Below, piece after piece: positions 35,163 through 43,880 of a DNA stretch of 64,000 nt (positions are counted from its first letter, which is position 1; every line of letters begins with the position of its first letter). The DNA is taken from the NCBI RefSeq assembly GCF_900070355.1, contig NZ_LN849456.1:2738238-2802237 (forward strand), read 5' to 3'. The stretch is from Devriesea agamarum. GTDB lineage: Bacteria > Actinomycetota > Actinomycetes > Actinomycetales > Dermabacteraceae. The notes below the pieces were generated by a model, which was given only the letters and a program-made list of their open reading frames with translations, ran no database searches and was not told the DNA's origin. Both the position numbers and the translations under genes were made by a program.

Positions 35163-35680
35163 CGAGCTAACTCCTCTGCGCCGTACTTACTAGCGAAAAC
35201 AGCTGTCATGGCAAGAGCCCTTGCCTTGTTGGTGAGAGAGAACTTTTTAAAATTTATTTTAAGCTGATGCATTAACTCAACATCACATTTGTGCTGTTCG
35301 GTCCTAGCGTAGCATTCATCATGGCGTTTGCATAGTTCATCCAAATTGTCGACAGGAGCACCTGGTCCACTGTGCCCCGGCCCGCACCAGTTTCCGTGGA
35401 AAGCAAATGCTAAGCGTGTTGCGATTGCGTTCTCCGGGCTATAAATCCTGTTAACCTCCTGTCCGATTTGGATACTCTCTTCAGAGAGCCCGTCAGCCTT
35501 TGCGGTTTCCGTGTCGAACTTTGCGGTACCTGTGGACTCATCTACTTCAATGTATTTCGTAAGGGTTATCATATACTCACCAACGTCGTCATTGCTAACG
35601 TTGGCGGCTAAAGCTGAGGGCGCTCCAGACATTAAGAACATTGCGGCAAATAGGGCTGCAAGTAACTTTTTAAGTCGCAC
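35147..35680 (-). CDS. Secreted phospholipase A2-like protein
   Basis: 177 residues from GTG at 35680 with AGGAG five bases upstream. A signal peptide (MRLKKLLAALFAAMFLMSGAP..., cleavage near ALA-A, residues 24-26) is evident. HGNWCGPGHSG (95-105) matches the Ca-binding loop W-C-G-x-G-x-x-G, and CKRHDECY (117-124) is the PLA2 active-site helix with catalytic H120 and D121. Cys 99, 117, 123 and 132 could form disulfides. It should hydrolyse the sn-2 ester of phospholipids outside the cell. Candidate roles are virulence or nutrition enzyme, or anti-competitor toxin. The AT-rich island context suggests acquisition by transfer. Confidence 0.8.
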   Translation of the reverse strand: MRLKKLLAALFAAMFLMSGAPSALAANVSNDDVGEYMITLTKYIEVDESTGTAKFDTETAKADGLSEESIQIGQEVNRIYSPENAIATRLAFAFHGNWCGPGHSGPGAPVDNLDELCKRHDECYARTEQHKCDVELMHQLKINFKKFSLTNKARALAMTAVFASKYGAEELARWFKK

Positions 35681-35801
35681 TTAAACTCCTATTGTTTAAT
35701 ATCGTGAATATTTAATTCTTGCTTAAATCTTCTGCTTAAGATCTAAACGCTGTCCATTTAGGATTAAATACACCAAAATTGACTTCAATGCCAATTGGCT
35801 A

Positions 35802-35814
35802 TGGTATTATACCA
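35802..35814. promoter_or_regulatory. Palindrome over the -10 box (candidate repressor site)
   Basis: TGGTATTATACCA is an odd-length perfect palindrome centred on the -10 hexamer of the PLA2 promoter. A protein bound here would block polymerase, so a strong promoter under tight repression is likely. Confidence 0.5.
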
Positions 35815-35833
35815 CATGCGACAAGGATGTCAA
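35806..35833 (-). promoter_or_regulatory. Consensus sigma70 promoter of the PLA2-like unit
   Basis: Read on the minus strand, TTGACA (35833-35828), a 16-base spacer and TATAAT (35811-35806). Both hexamers are perfect. The transcript would start near 35799 and carry a leader of about 120 bases before the GTG at 35680. Confidence 0.75.
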
Positions 35834-36640
35834 GCACCTAAAAGGCATCAAATAACCTATTCGTGCTGCGTGAAATAATTTTGCGAATCTAAGGATTTGA
35901 TATCTGGTTGCTAATTTTATGTCATTTACGCAATGAAACATTGTGTTACGTTTTGTGAAGCTTGATAGCTTCATTCAATGTGTTCGCTGATCGTGACATG
36001 TAGGGCTTCGGTCAATGTGTGGGCTCGGTTGCAAATTCCGATATGCTCTCGGTTTTAATGTGGATGACTTGATTTTTGGATGTTTAATAACTTTAACCGC
36101 TATTGATATGAAGTAGGTGAGGTATTGGAATGTGTTAAACGAATTCTGTATGGGCCAGTAGAACTTCCTTGACGGGCGTTGCGAAAACCAATCTGGTTCA
36201 CATGCATGTGATGAACTTTCTGACTTATTTGCAGACGGCCTGAAGGATCTTTTGTTAGACTGACCGTAGTTCATCCAAACCATTAGTTTGGAGTGGTAGG
36301 TTAAGTGGCCTCAAGAGTTGACTGATGGTAGGGATTGGCTAGCTGTTCTAGAGATTAACCTATTTTGATATCGATAACTTGTTGGGTCCCAACCAATTAT
36401 TAGAGGTTGTATGTGGTATAGAAATGGAGGTTGCTGTTGGTGGGTTTGTTCTAACCGTTGGTTGACTGTAGCCGATTTGTTGGCGATATGTGGTAAGTGT
36501 GTTTCAGGCTTATCGTGTTGCAAATAGGCCTCGCATATGAATATTTTGAACTATCTCTGATGCCTGGTGGCATGGACTAAGAGTTGCGTTCTTAGGGTTA
36601 GTTGGCGCGGAAGGTGGGGGTCTGCTGTGGGGAATGTCAA
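35834..36640. other. GT-skewed, AT-rich region without a convincing gene
   Basis: About 800 bases. The plus strand is rich in T and G and poor in C from about 35940 to 36560. Minus-strand frames of 102 and 70 codons exist but lack ribosome sites and look random. A weak promoter-like pair (TTGACT at 36462, GATATG at 36485, 17 apart) points toward ileS. Decayed coding sequence or an untranslated RNA are both possible. Confidence 0.4.
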
Positions 36641-36679
36641 TGCGCCGCGCCTGTGCCCGATGCCACCGCATATGAGATA

Positions 36680-36955
36680 GCCGGGCTCGGACTGGGTTGC
36701 TATGATCGCACCACAGGCGTTGACCCGGCTATCACCGGTTAGCTGCGGGAAGAACAGGTTGCAGCGCATCACACCGCGTGAAAACCCCAGTAGAACCCGC
36801 CGGGACCAGCCCGTTATAGCTGATGAACGAGCGGATACCGTTCGCATAACGTCCTTACGGGCATTGTGCGTCGGTGTCAATCGAGGTGGTACCGCGTCTA
36901 GCGAGTGTGCTCGGCGTCCTCGGGAAGCATGCAATCCCCGTCGATGCCCAAGGAG
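36680..36955 (+). promoter_or_regulatory. T-box riboswitch of ileS (translational type)
   Basis: GAGGTGGTACCGCG at 36883-36896 is the T-box consensus whose TGGN bulge pairs with the 3' end of uncharged tRNA. An ATC (Ile) triplet sits in the probable stem I region (about 36706). Downstream pairing possibilities around 36900-36930 involve CCTCGG, and the SD AAGGAG is at 36950-36955. There is no T run, so control by hiding the ribosome site, as in other actinobacterial ileS leaders, is likely. The left boundary is approximate and the specifier is not proven. Confidence 0.8.
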
Positions 36956-36962
36956 CCCCATC

Positions 36963-39900
36963 ATGGTCTATCCGGTAACCGGAGGTCCGCTCGTCCCATC
37001 GCCGAACTTCCCTGAGATCGAGACCGATGTGCTCGATTTTTGGAGGCAGGACGACACATTCCGGGCGTCGATTCAGCAGCGCGACGGCGCAGAAGAATTC
37101 GTGTTCTACGACGGCCCGCCCTTTGCTAACGGTCTGCCTCACTACGGGCATCTGCTGACCGGATTCGTTAAAGACGTCGTCCCGAGATTTCGCACCATGT
37201 GCGGCTACAAGGTGGATCGCCGATTCGGATGGGACACCCACGGTCTGCCCGCTGAACTTGAGGCAATGCGCGAACTCGGCATGACCGAGAAGTCCGAGAT
37301 CGAGACTATGGGGATCGAAAAGTTCAACGCCGCCTCACAGCGCAGCGTGCTGAAATATACCGCCGAGTGGGAAGATTACGTCACGCGCCAAGCACGCTGG
37401 GTGGACTTCGACAACGACTACAAGACGCTCGACCTGCCCTACATGGAATCCGTGATGTGGGCATTTAAGACCCTGTGGGAAAAGGGTCTCGCCTACGAGG
37501 GGTACAGCGTCCTTCCCTACTGCTGGAACGACCAGACCCCGCTGTCCAATCACGAGCTGCGGATGGACGAGGACGTCTACCAGGACCGTCAGGATCTCTC
37601 CGTGACCGTGACGTTCCCGCTATGCGGAGACAAAGCCGAAGAACTCGGTTTAGCGGGAGTGCGTGCGCTCGCCTGGACCACCACCCCCTGGACGCTACCC
37701 ACAAACTTCTCGCTCGCGGTCGGCCCAGAAATCCGCTATGTCACCGTACCCGCCGGACCCAACGGGGCCGCCGACGCCCAGGATGACGGGGTCTACCTCC
37801 TCGCCGAAGACCTAGTCGGCGCCTACGCCAAAGAACTCGGATACGAAGACGCCGCCGCCGCACAGGCAGCAGTGGGTGAGCGCGTCTACCTGGGTGCCGA
37901 TCTGGAATATGTGCGCTACCAGCGGCTGTGGGACATCTACACCGATGCCGACACCTACGGCACCGAAAACGCCTGGATCATCACCGTTGCCGACTACGTC
38001 TCCACTACCGACGGTACCGGTGTCGTCCACCAGGCCACCGCCTACGGTGAAGAGGACCAGAAAATCAACGCGGCATACGGCATCCCCGTGATCGTGTCGG
38101 TGGATGATGCGGCTGCATTCCTGCCGCTCTTTAGCGGAACTGCACTCGATGCCATCGCCGGCATGCACGTGTTCGAGGCGAATAAACCCATCGTGCGGAT
38201 CCTGCGCGAGTCGAACCGGTTATTCCGCCAGGCCACCTACGTTCACTCCTACCCGCATTGCTGGCGTTGCCGCAAACCCCTGATCTACAAAGCGGTATCC
38301 AGCTGGTTCGTCAAAGTCACCCAGTTCCGTGACCGCATGATCGAACTGAACGAAAACATCACCTGGATCCCCGACAACGTCAAACACGGCCAGTTCGGCA
38401 AATGGCTGGAAGGCGCCCGGGACTGGGCGATCTCGCGCAACCGCTACTGGGGCAGCCCCATCCCGGTCTGGAAGAGCGATGACCCGGCCTACCCGCGTAT
38501 CGACGTCTACGGTTCCCTGGCAGAACTCGAACGCGACTTCGGCACGCTGCCGCTGGACCGCGACGGGAACGTGAACCTGCACCGGCCATTCATCGACGAA
38601 CTCACCCGCCCCAACCCGGACGACCCCACCGGGCGCTCCACCATGCGCCGCGTCACCGACGTGCTGGATTGCTGGTTTGAGTCCGGAGCCATGCCGTTTG
38701 CTCAGGTTCACTACCCGTTTGAAAACCGCGAATGGTTCGACACCCATTACCCGGCGGACTTTATCGTCGAATACATCGGCCAAACCCGCGGATGGTTCTA
38801 CCTCATGCATGTTTTGGCTACCGCACTGTTTGACTCCAACGCGTTTAGTCGCGTGGTCTGCCACGGCATTGTGCTCGGCGATGACGGCTTCAAAGCATCC
38901 AAATCGCGTCGCAACTACCCGGATGTCGAAGAATCATTTAAGACCTACGGGGCCGACGCAGTGCGCTGGTACCTCATGTCGACCACTATTTTGCGCGGCG
39001 GAAACCTCGTGGTGACCGAGCAGGGAATCCGTGACGCAGTGCGCCAGCTGCTGATCCCGCTGTGGAACGTCTACTACTTCCTCGGGCTGTACGCCAATGC
39101 GGCTGGTGCCAAGGATGACGACGGTAAACCCGCGGGCTATCGGGCGCAGACGCGGTATGTCGCCGAGGATCTGATGGATCGGTACGTGCTCGCAAAGACC
39201 GGTGACCTGGTTCGGTCCGTGCGCCAGTCCATGGACGACTGCGATATTCCCGGTGCTACCGAGACCATCCGCTCCTATCTCGACACCATGACCAACTGGT
39301 ATGTGCGCCGTTCCCGGGAACGGTTCTGGCAGGGGCGCGAAGAAGCCCTCGACGTGCTCTACACGTGCCTGGAAACCCTGCTGCGCGTGACCGCACCACT
39401 GGCGCCCATGGTGACGGAGAAAACCTGGCAAAACCTTACGGGTGGCCGGTCCGTGCACCTGACGGACTTCCCCGACCCGGACCTCTTCCCGTGTGATCCG
39501 GAGTTGGTCACCCGCATGGACCGGGTGCGCGATGTGTGCTCGGTCGCCAATGGTCTGCGCAAAACCAATGGCCTGCGGGCGCGTCTGCCGCTGTCTGAAC
39601 TGATTGTGGTTGCCGCCGGGGCCGAGGAGCTGTCCCCGCTAGCCGCACTGGTCGCAGACGAACTCAATGTGAAAGCCGTTCGGTTTATCGACGTGGCCAG
39701 TGAAGAAGCGGATGCGCTCGGTGTCGAACAACGCCTGGTGGTTAATGCGCGGACCGCTGGACCACGGCTCGGCAAACAGGTGCAGCAGGCGATCAAGGGA
39801 TCCAAGACCGGCGACTGGTCGCAGGCAGATGACGGCACCGTAACCTCGGGCGGCATCCAGCTCGTGTCCGGCGAATACACGCTGGACTTGGTTGCGGGCT

Positions 39901-40250
39901 CGGGTGAGGGTGCCGACGGGCGGGCCATTGGGGTGCTGCGCGGCGGCGACTTCGTGGCGCTTGATCTGCGGATCACCCCGGATCTGGAGGCTGAAGGCTG
40001 CGCCCGGGATGTTATTCGCACCGTGCAGGCGGCACGCCGCGACGCCGGTTTCGACGTCTCTGACCGTATCCGGCTCACCGTCACCGGTGATCCGGCTGTG
40101 GTCGATGCGGTTCGGGAACACCAGGAACTCCTCGCCGGTGAAGTGCTCGCCTCTAAGGTGTGCCTCGATGCCGATCCGCAAACGGATGGACATACGGTGA
40201 CCGAGAAACTGCCCAGTGGCACGGTCACGATTTCAGTGGCGAAAAACTAG
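36963..40250 (+). CDS. ileS: Isoleucyl-tRNA synthetase
   Basis: About 1095 residues from ATG at 36963 with AAGGAG seven bases upstream. A longer frame from 36702 reads through the T-box and is rejected. HIGH is represented by [11 protein letters not shown] (HYGH), as usual in this IleRS class, and KMSKS by [11 protein letters not shown]. The editing CP1 domain and a long C-terminal tRNA-binding region are present. The length fits the long bacterial/eukaryote-like IleRS type, which is often less sensitive to mupirocin. The leader should raise expression when Ile-tRNA is uncharged. Confidence 0.96.
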   Translation: MVYPVTGGPLVPSPNFPEIETDVLDFWRQDDTFRASIQQRDGAEEFVFYDGPPFANGLPHYGHLLTGFVKDVVPRFRTMCGYKVDRRFGWDTHGLPAELEAMRELGMTEKSEIETMGIEKFNAASQRSVLKYTAEWEDYVTRQARWVDFDNDYKTLDLPYMESVMWAFKTLWEKGLAYEGYSVLPYCWNDQTPLSNHELRMDEDVYQDRQDLSVTVTFPLCGDKAEELGLAGVRALAWTTTPWTLPTNFSLAVGPEIRYVTVPAGPNGAADAQDDGVYLLAEDLVGAYAKELGYEDAAAAQAAVGERVYLGADLEYVRYQRLWDIYTDADTYGTENAWIITVADYVSTTDGTGVVHQATAYGEEDQKINAAYGIPVIVSVDDAAAFLPLFSGTALDAIAGMHVFEANKPIVRILRESNRLFRQATYVHSYPHCWRCRKPLIYKAVSSWFVKVTQFRDRMIELNENITWIPDNVKHGQFGKWLEGARDWAISRNRYWGSPIPVWKSDDPAYPRIDVYGSLAELERDFGTLPLDRDGNVNLHRPFIDELTRPNPDDPTGRSTMRRVTDVLDCWFESGAMPFAQVHYPFENREWFDTHYPADFIVEYIGQTRGWFYLMHVLATALFDSNAFSRVVCHGIVLGDDGFKASKSRRNYPDVEESFKTYGADAVRWYLMSTTILRGGNLVVTEQGIRDAVRQLLIPLWNVYYFLGLYANAAGAKDDDGKPAGYRAQTRYVAEDLMDRYVLAKTGDLVRSVRQSMDDCDIPGATETIRSYLDTMTNWYVRRSRERFWQGREEALDVLYTCLETLLRVTAPLAPMVTEKTWQNLTGGRSVHLTDFPDPDLFPCDPELVTRMDRVRDVCSVANGLRKTNGLRARLPLSELIVVAAGAEELSPLAALVADELNVKAVRFIDVASEEADALGVEQRLVVNARTAGPRLGKQVQQAIKGSKTGDWSQADDGTVTSGGIQLVSGEYTLDLVAGSGEGADGRAIGVLRGGDFVALDLRITPDLEAEGCARDVIRTVQAARRDAGFDVSDRIRLTVTGDPAVVDAVREHQELLAGEVLASKVCLDADPQTDGHTVTEKLPSGTVTISVAKN

Positions 40251-40259
40251 GCGGATGTG

Positions 40260-40301
40260 TAGCGTCGTCACGGTTGGCCCCGTCCAACCGTGACGACGCT
40301 A
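40260..40301. terminator. 18-bp bidirectional terminator containing the lipase stop
   Basis: Perfect arms 40260-40277 and 40284-40301 around a 6-base loop, nine bases after the ileS stop. The convergent lipase gene ends at 40268 inside the left arm, so its last codons form part of the hairpin. Confidence 0.85.
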
Positions 40302-41983
40302 TCCCTGGTCACCACGGTTCCAGATCCGATATAGCGCCCCGTGAGATCCCGTTGCAGAGCTGAAAGCGTCGGGTCGCTGCCGGTGTGGGCTTCCACGCTC
40401 CGGTAGTACCCCTTCTTTTCGGGATTCCCGGCGGAATCGCGGGGGATTGAATCATGGTTGTCGACCAGGTATTTCGACGACGGGGCATCCCGGTATCCCG
40501 GAAGTTCCACCTCATGCACATGAGGGTGGTTGAGGTGAGTACCGTCAAAGCGAAGGCCCTGAAGGTCCAGGTAAGGGATCGGATCCCCGCTCAATGAGCC
40601 GTCAGAGGTCAGGTCGCCCAGCTGATGCGCAACATTGACAATTTCGGTATCCGCAAGCGCAGGCGTCACTGTTTGGACGGGGGATCCCACCGAAAACGAA
40701 TGCGTGACCCGATAGGTTCCCGGTGCGCCAGAGGTCGCATTTACCGCCGGATCAGCGGCGAGTCGGGCACCGATGAGACCGCCTTGTGAGTGCCCGACGA
40801 AAAGCACCTCAGCTCCGTCGGGAACCAGCGGTTGACCGTGCTCATCCGGGTGACGCATCGCTGCTAAAACATCGTCCATCGCCGCCGAGTGCTCTCCAGC
40901 GGCTAGTCGCAGATTTGACGCCCAGTCACGCGAATTTTCCTGGGTGCCCCATGAACGAGCATCGGTGATGCCATGCCCTTCGGTGGGCGGGATCTGCACG
41001 ATATAGACCGGACGGGTATGAGCAGAGCTTTCAATGCGCTGAATCTGAATATGCCCGGGTGAACCAGCCGGGGCCTCATCAGGAACTCTCAAGGCATCGT
41101 TTGCCCGCACCAGATCGGCGAGATTTTGTGCAGAGTGGTGTGGAGCGGTGTCCGTACGTACGCAACTTACCTTCCCACCTGGTCGATCATTAAAAAGGGA
41201 GGTTCTGATTCCGCCCAGCGATGCAATCGCCCCGGCGACGGAGGCCGTTGCAACCGTCCCGGAAGCCACCACTTCCGTGACCGTCGGGGCGCGGTCACCA
41301 GTGGCGATATCGGTGAGAACCGAGCGGAAATGCTCACCGTCGCGATGTGCCTGATCGAGGGCGTCGGATCCCAGTCCCACGGAGTGGGCCCACGCCACAC
41401 CGCTATCGGCAACCAATCCGATGCCATCAGAGCCTGCGTGAATAGTTCGAGCCCAGGACCGCTCAAGATTTACTCCGAGGAGGTGATCGAGGTCTTGACG
41501 GGCCCGGTGGGCTAGAACTGAGGTGGTGATTGCGGACAAGTTCGCCACATCATCGAGCGGGGATTCAATCCCGTCGGGGATCAACGGATTATTTACGCGC
41601 CCGCTCGACTGTGCTGCTGGGATTGATGATGCGTGCGTTGGGATTGGTGATGTGTGCGTTCGGTTCGACGATGCGCCCGCTGGGATCGGTGATGCGCCGG
41701 TCCAGTGCCCATCCACGGCACCAGAGACGGCATCTTGGGCTTGCGCCTGAGCCTCCACCGTCGCGCCGAGCACCGTTAAACGAGCGCAGACCCCGGCTAT
41801 ACGGGCCGCGACCTGGCATCGCCACACTTCGCGAAAAGCATCCGCGTCGGCTCCAATCCACCGGGCAGAGGACAAACTCTGTTCCACATGCTTGCTGAGA
41901 TCTTCCAAAGTACGCGCGGCCTGGCCCGCGTCCTGTCCGAACTGGTGAGCCGCAGCGGTGTTCATCCCGAGAAAACCCGTCAC
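40268..41983 (-). CDS. WXG100/LXG-like N-terminus fused to an alpha/beta hydrolase
   Basis: 571 residues from GTG at 41983 with a perfect GGAGG six bases upstream. Residues about 8-90 form helices around RWIGADADAF (42-51), like the W-x-G turn of WXG100 proteins. A Pro/Ser/Thr repeat linker (about 95-130) and a helical middle follow. The hydrolase domain has the nucleophile elbow FVGHSQGGLIG (S399), and H-rich DG-T-H-L-N-H-P-H-V-H near the end supplies the catalytic His. This layout resembles actinobacterial ESX/type VII substrates carrying lipase or esterase domains. No type VII secretion gene is visible here. Substrate unknown. Confidence 0.65.
   Translation of the reverse strand: MTGFLGMNTAAAHQFGQDAGQAARTLEDLSKHVEQSLSSARWIGADADAFREVWRCQVAARIAGVCARLTVLGATVEAQAQAQDAVSGAVDGHWTGASPIPAGASSNRTHTSPIPTHASSIPAAQSSGRVNNPLIPDGIESPLDDVANLSAITTSVLAHRARQDLDHLLGVNLERSWARTIHAGSDGIGLVADSGVAWAHSVGLGSDALDQAHRDGEHFRSVLTDIATGDRAPTVTEVVASGTVATASVAGAIASLGGIRTSLFNDRPGGKVSCVRTDTAPHHSAQNLADLVRANDALRVPDEAPAGSPGHIQIQRIESSAHTRPVYIVQIPPTEGHGITDARSWGTQENSRDWASNLRLAAGEHSAAMDDVLAAMRHPDEHGQPLVPDGAEVLFVGHSQGGLIGARLAADPAVNATSGAPGTYRVTHSFSVGSPVQTVTPALADTEIVNVAHQLGDLTSDGSLSGDPIPYLDLQGLRFDGTHLNHPHVHEVELPGYRDAPSSKYLVDNHDSIPRDSAGNPEKKGYYRSVEAHTGSDPTLSALQRDLTGRYIGSGTVVTRDSVVTVGRGQP
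41615..41705. repeat. In-frame tandem repeat in the lipase linker
   Basis: Units of about 30 bases built on GGGATTGATGATGCG/GGGATTGGTGATGTG/GGGATCGGTGATGCG repeat three times. They encode the repeated Ser/Pro/Ile/Thr-His blocks of the linker between the WXG-like and hydrolase domains. Confidence 0.65.
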
Positions 41984-42219
41984 GACTGGCCTCCGTGTGC
42001 GCACATCGTGGGACGAGTGATGTCGACATATAAAGATCTGCTCATATCGTCCCCGAGTGAAAACGCGACCAGCTGTCGCAGGTGGGTGAGGCTGCCCGTT
42101 CACAGTAGATTTCGGACGGCAAACTGGTCGATGGGCAGGACTATCCCCGCCTGACTGTCAGGCGGATTGTCAGGTGGACACCTCTTACATCTCGGCCAGG
42201 CCCCCTCTAGGATGAGGCC

Positions 42220-43701
42220 GTGTTCACTCCCTCCTCACGACACGCACATTTCCCCATCTCTTCCCCTCGCCGTCAGACACATAGGACCAGATCAGGTGGT
42301 ACATCGCCCCGCTTCGCCGGGCGCCTTGCCTCGGTCCTGATCGTGGTAGCGGCGTTTATCATCCCCGGGCAAATCCCCGCCCGCGCGGACGACCCATTGG
42401 GGGGATTTGATGCGGGAAACCTGATCACAGACGGCGAATTCTTCGACGGGGGCCGACTCGATACCGCCGGGGTCAGCAACGCTCTCCATCGACTCGGTGC
42501 CCGTTGCACCACCCGCCCCAATAACGGGGATCCGAACTGGGCGCCATGCCTCAAAGATGCAACGTTCGATGTGCCCGCCCGCGAGGCCACCAAATACTGT
42601 CAGGCCCTTCCCGCCGGAACCAAACAGTCCGCGGCCCAGATTCTCGCCGACGTGGGCCGAGCCTGCTCCATCAACCAGCAAGTTCTTTTGGTGATGCTGC
42701 AAAAAGAACAGAGCCTCGTCGCAACTACTGAACCGAATGCGCGTCGGTACCGCAACGCGCTCGGCTTCGGATGCCCTGATTTCGCAGGCTGCGATCCCCG
42801 CTATGACGGGTTCGTGAACCAGGTCTACAGTGCCGCGAACCGTCTGCACCAGTACGGTGACCCCGCCTACCACAACTCGTTCAATTACCATCCCGGTAAA
42901 GAATTGATCCAGTACAGTCCATACGCCTTCTGCGGATCAGCCCGGGTCGAGATTAAAAACGAAGCCACCGCAGCCCTGTACAACTACACGCCCTACACCC
43001 CAACTCAAGCCGCACTCAACGCGGGCGGAGGCGCAGTGCGCGACGACGTCTGTGCGACCTATGGAAACCGTGACTTCTACCGGATCTACCGGTCGTGGTT
43101 TGGTATCCCCAATGGGAGCGACGGCACTGCAGCACCGGTGGCAGCACCGTTTGGAAAGAACGGAAAGTCAGGGTTTAGCGACGTCAAGCCGGACACCATG
43201 TTCTTCATCGAGATTTCCTGGCTGCGGCACAAAGGCATCACCACCGGATTCCCGGACGGGACCTACCGGCCATGGGAACCGATTAACCGCGATGCGATGG
43301 CTGCCTTCCTGTACCGCGCCGCAGGTTCACCCTCCTTCAACCCGCCGTCGGCCTCGCCCTTTAAAGACATCGACCTCTCCACCCCGTACTACAAAGAAAT
43401 TACCTGGGCGCGAGCCCAGGGCATCACCACCGGGTTCCCAGATGGGACCTACCGGCCATGGGAACCGATTAACCGCGATGCGATGGCTGCCTTCCTGTAT
43501 CGGGCCGAGGGATCACCGGCCATAAAGCCTCCGTCACGCTCGCCTTTTACAGATATGACCTCGCGAACCATGTTCTATCGGGAAGTGTCGTGGGCGGCAA
43601 ACAGCGGTATCACCACCGGATATCCCGACGGAACCTACCGTCCGACACAGCCCATTGACCGCGATGCGATGGCCGCCTTCATCTACCGGGTGAAGAACTA
43701 G
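42220..43701 (+). CDS. Secreted surface protein with three SLH repeats
   Basis: 493 residues from GTG at 42220. The N-terminus is basic and is followed by a signal helix (LASVLIVVAAFIIPGQIPARA, about 38-57). The middle domain (about 60-300) is Cys-containing and resembles lysozyme-like hydrolase domains found with SLH in actinomycetes (LVMLQKEQSLV is a possible catalytic-Glu helix). Three C-terminal S-layer homology repeats follow, each with ITTGFPDGTYRP and RDAMAAFLYR. They should anchor the protein to wall polymers. Repeats one and two share a stretch of almost identical DNA (43241-43319, 43427-43505). Confidence 0.82.
   Translation: MFTPSSRHAHFPISSPRRQTHRTRSGGTSPRFAGRLASVLIVVAAFIIPGQIPARADDPLGGFDAGNLITDGEFFDGGRLDTAGVSNALHRLGARCTTRPNNGDPNWAPCLKDATFDVPAREATKYCQALPAGTKQSAAQILADVGRACSINQQVLLVMLQKEQSLVATTEPNARRYRNALGFGCPDFAGCDPRYDGFVNQVYSAANRLHQYGDPAYHNSFNYHPGKELIQYSPYAFCGSARVEIKNEATAALYNYTPYTPTQAALNAGGGAVRDDVCATYGNRDFYRIYRSWFGIPNGSDGTAAPVAAPFGKNGKSGFSDVKPDTMFFIEISWLRHKGITTGFPDGTYRPWEPINRDAMAAFLYRAAGSPSFNPPSASPFKDIDLSTPYYKEITWARAQGITTGFPDGTYRPWEPINRDAMAAFLYRAEGSPAIKPPSRSPFTDMTSRTMFYREVSWAANSGITTGYPDGTYRPTQPIDRDAMAAFIYRVKN
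43241..43505 (+). repeat. Near-identical DNA repeat inside SLH units 1 and 2
   Basis: About 75 bases at 43241-43319 recur at 43427-43505, starting ATCACCACCGG and ending with the CTTCCTGTA of the unit. The third SLH unit is clearly diverged. This suggests recent duplication or gene conversion of units 1 and 2. Confidence 0.75.
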
Positions 43702-43880
43702 CCCGGGCTGAAGGAGCGGCGGACGCTCCGGCTATGACCGGCTTGGGACCGCATCTGGCATCACGGCGGCAGTGATATCGTCCGTGATCTTCCATTGACG
43801 CCCCGGTGTGTCCGATCAGGGTTCTAGGATGTATGTGGCCCGCGAGGCCGCCCCGTTAGCAGGCCCAAGGAGGATCACCC

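Noticed and set aside
36702..36962. N-terminal extension of ileS
   Set aside because: The segment is the T-box leader; the ATG at 36963 has AAGGAG and starts the conserved IleRS sequence.
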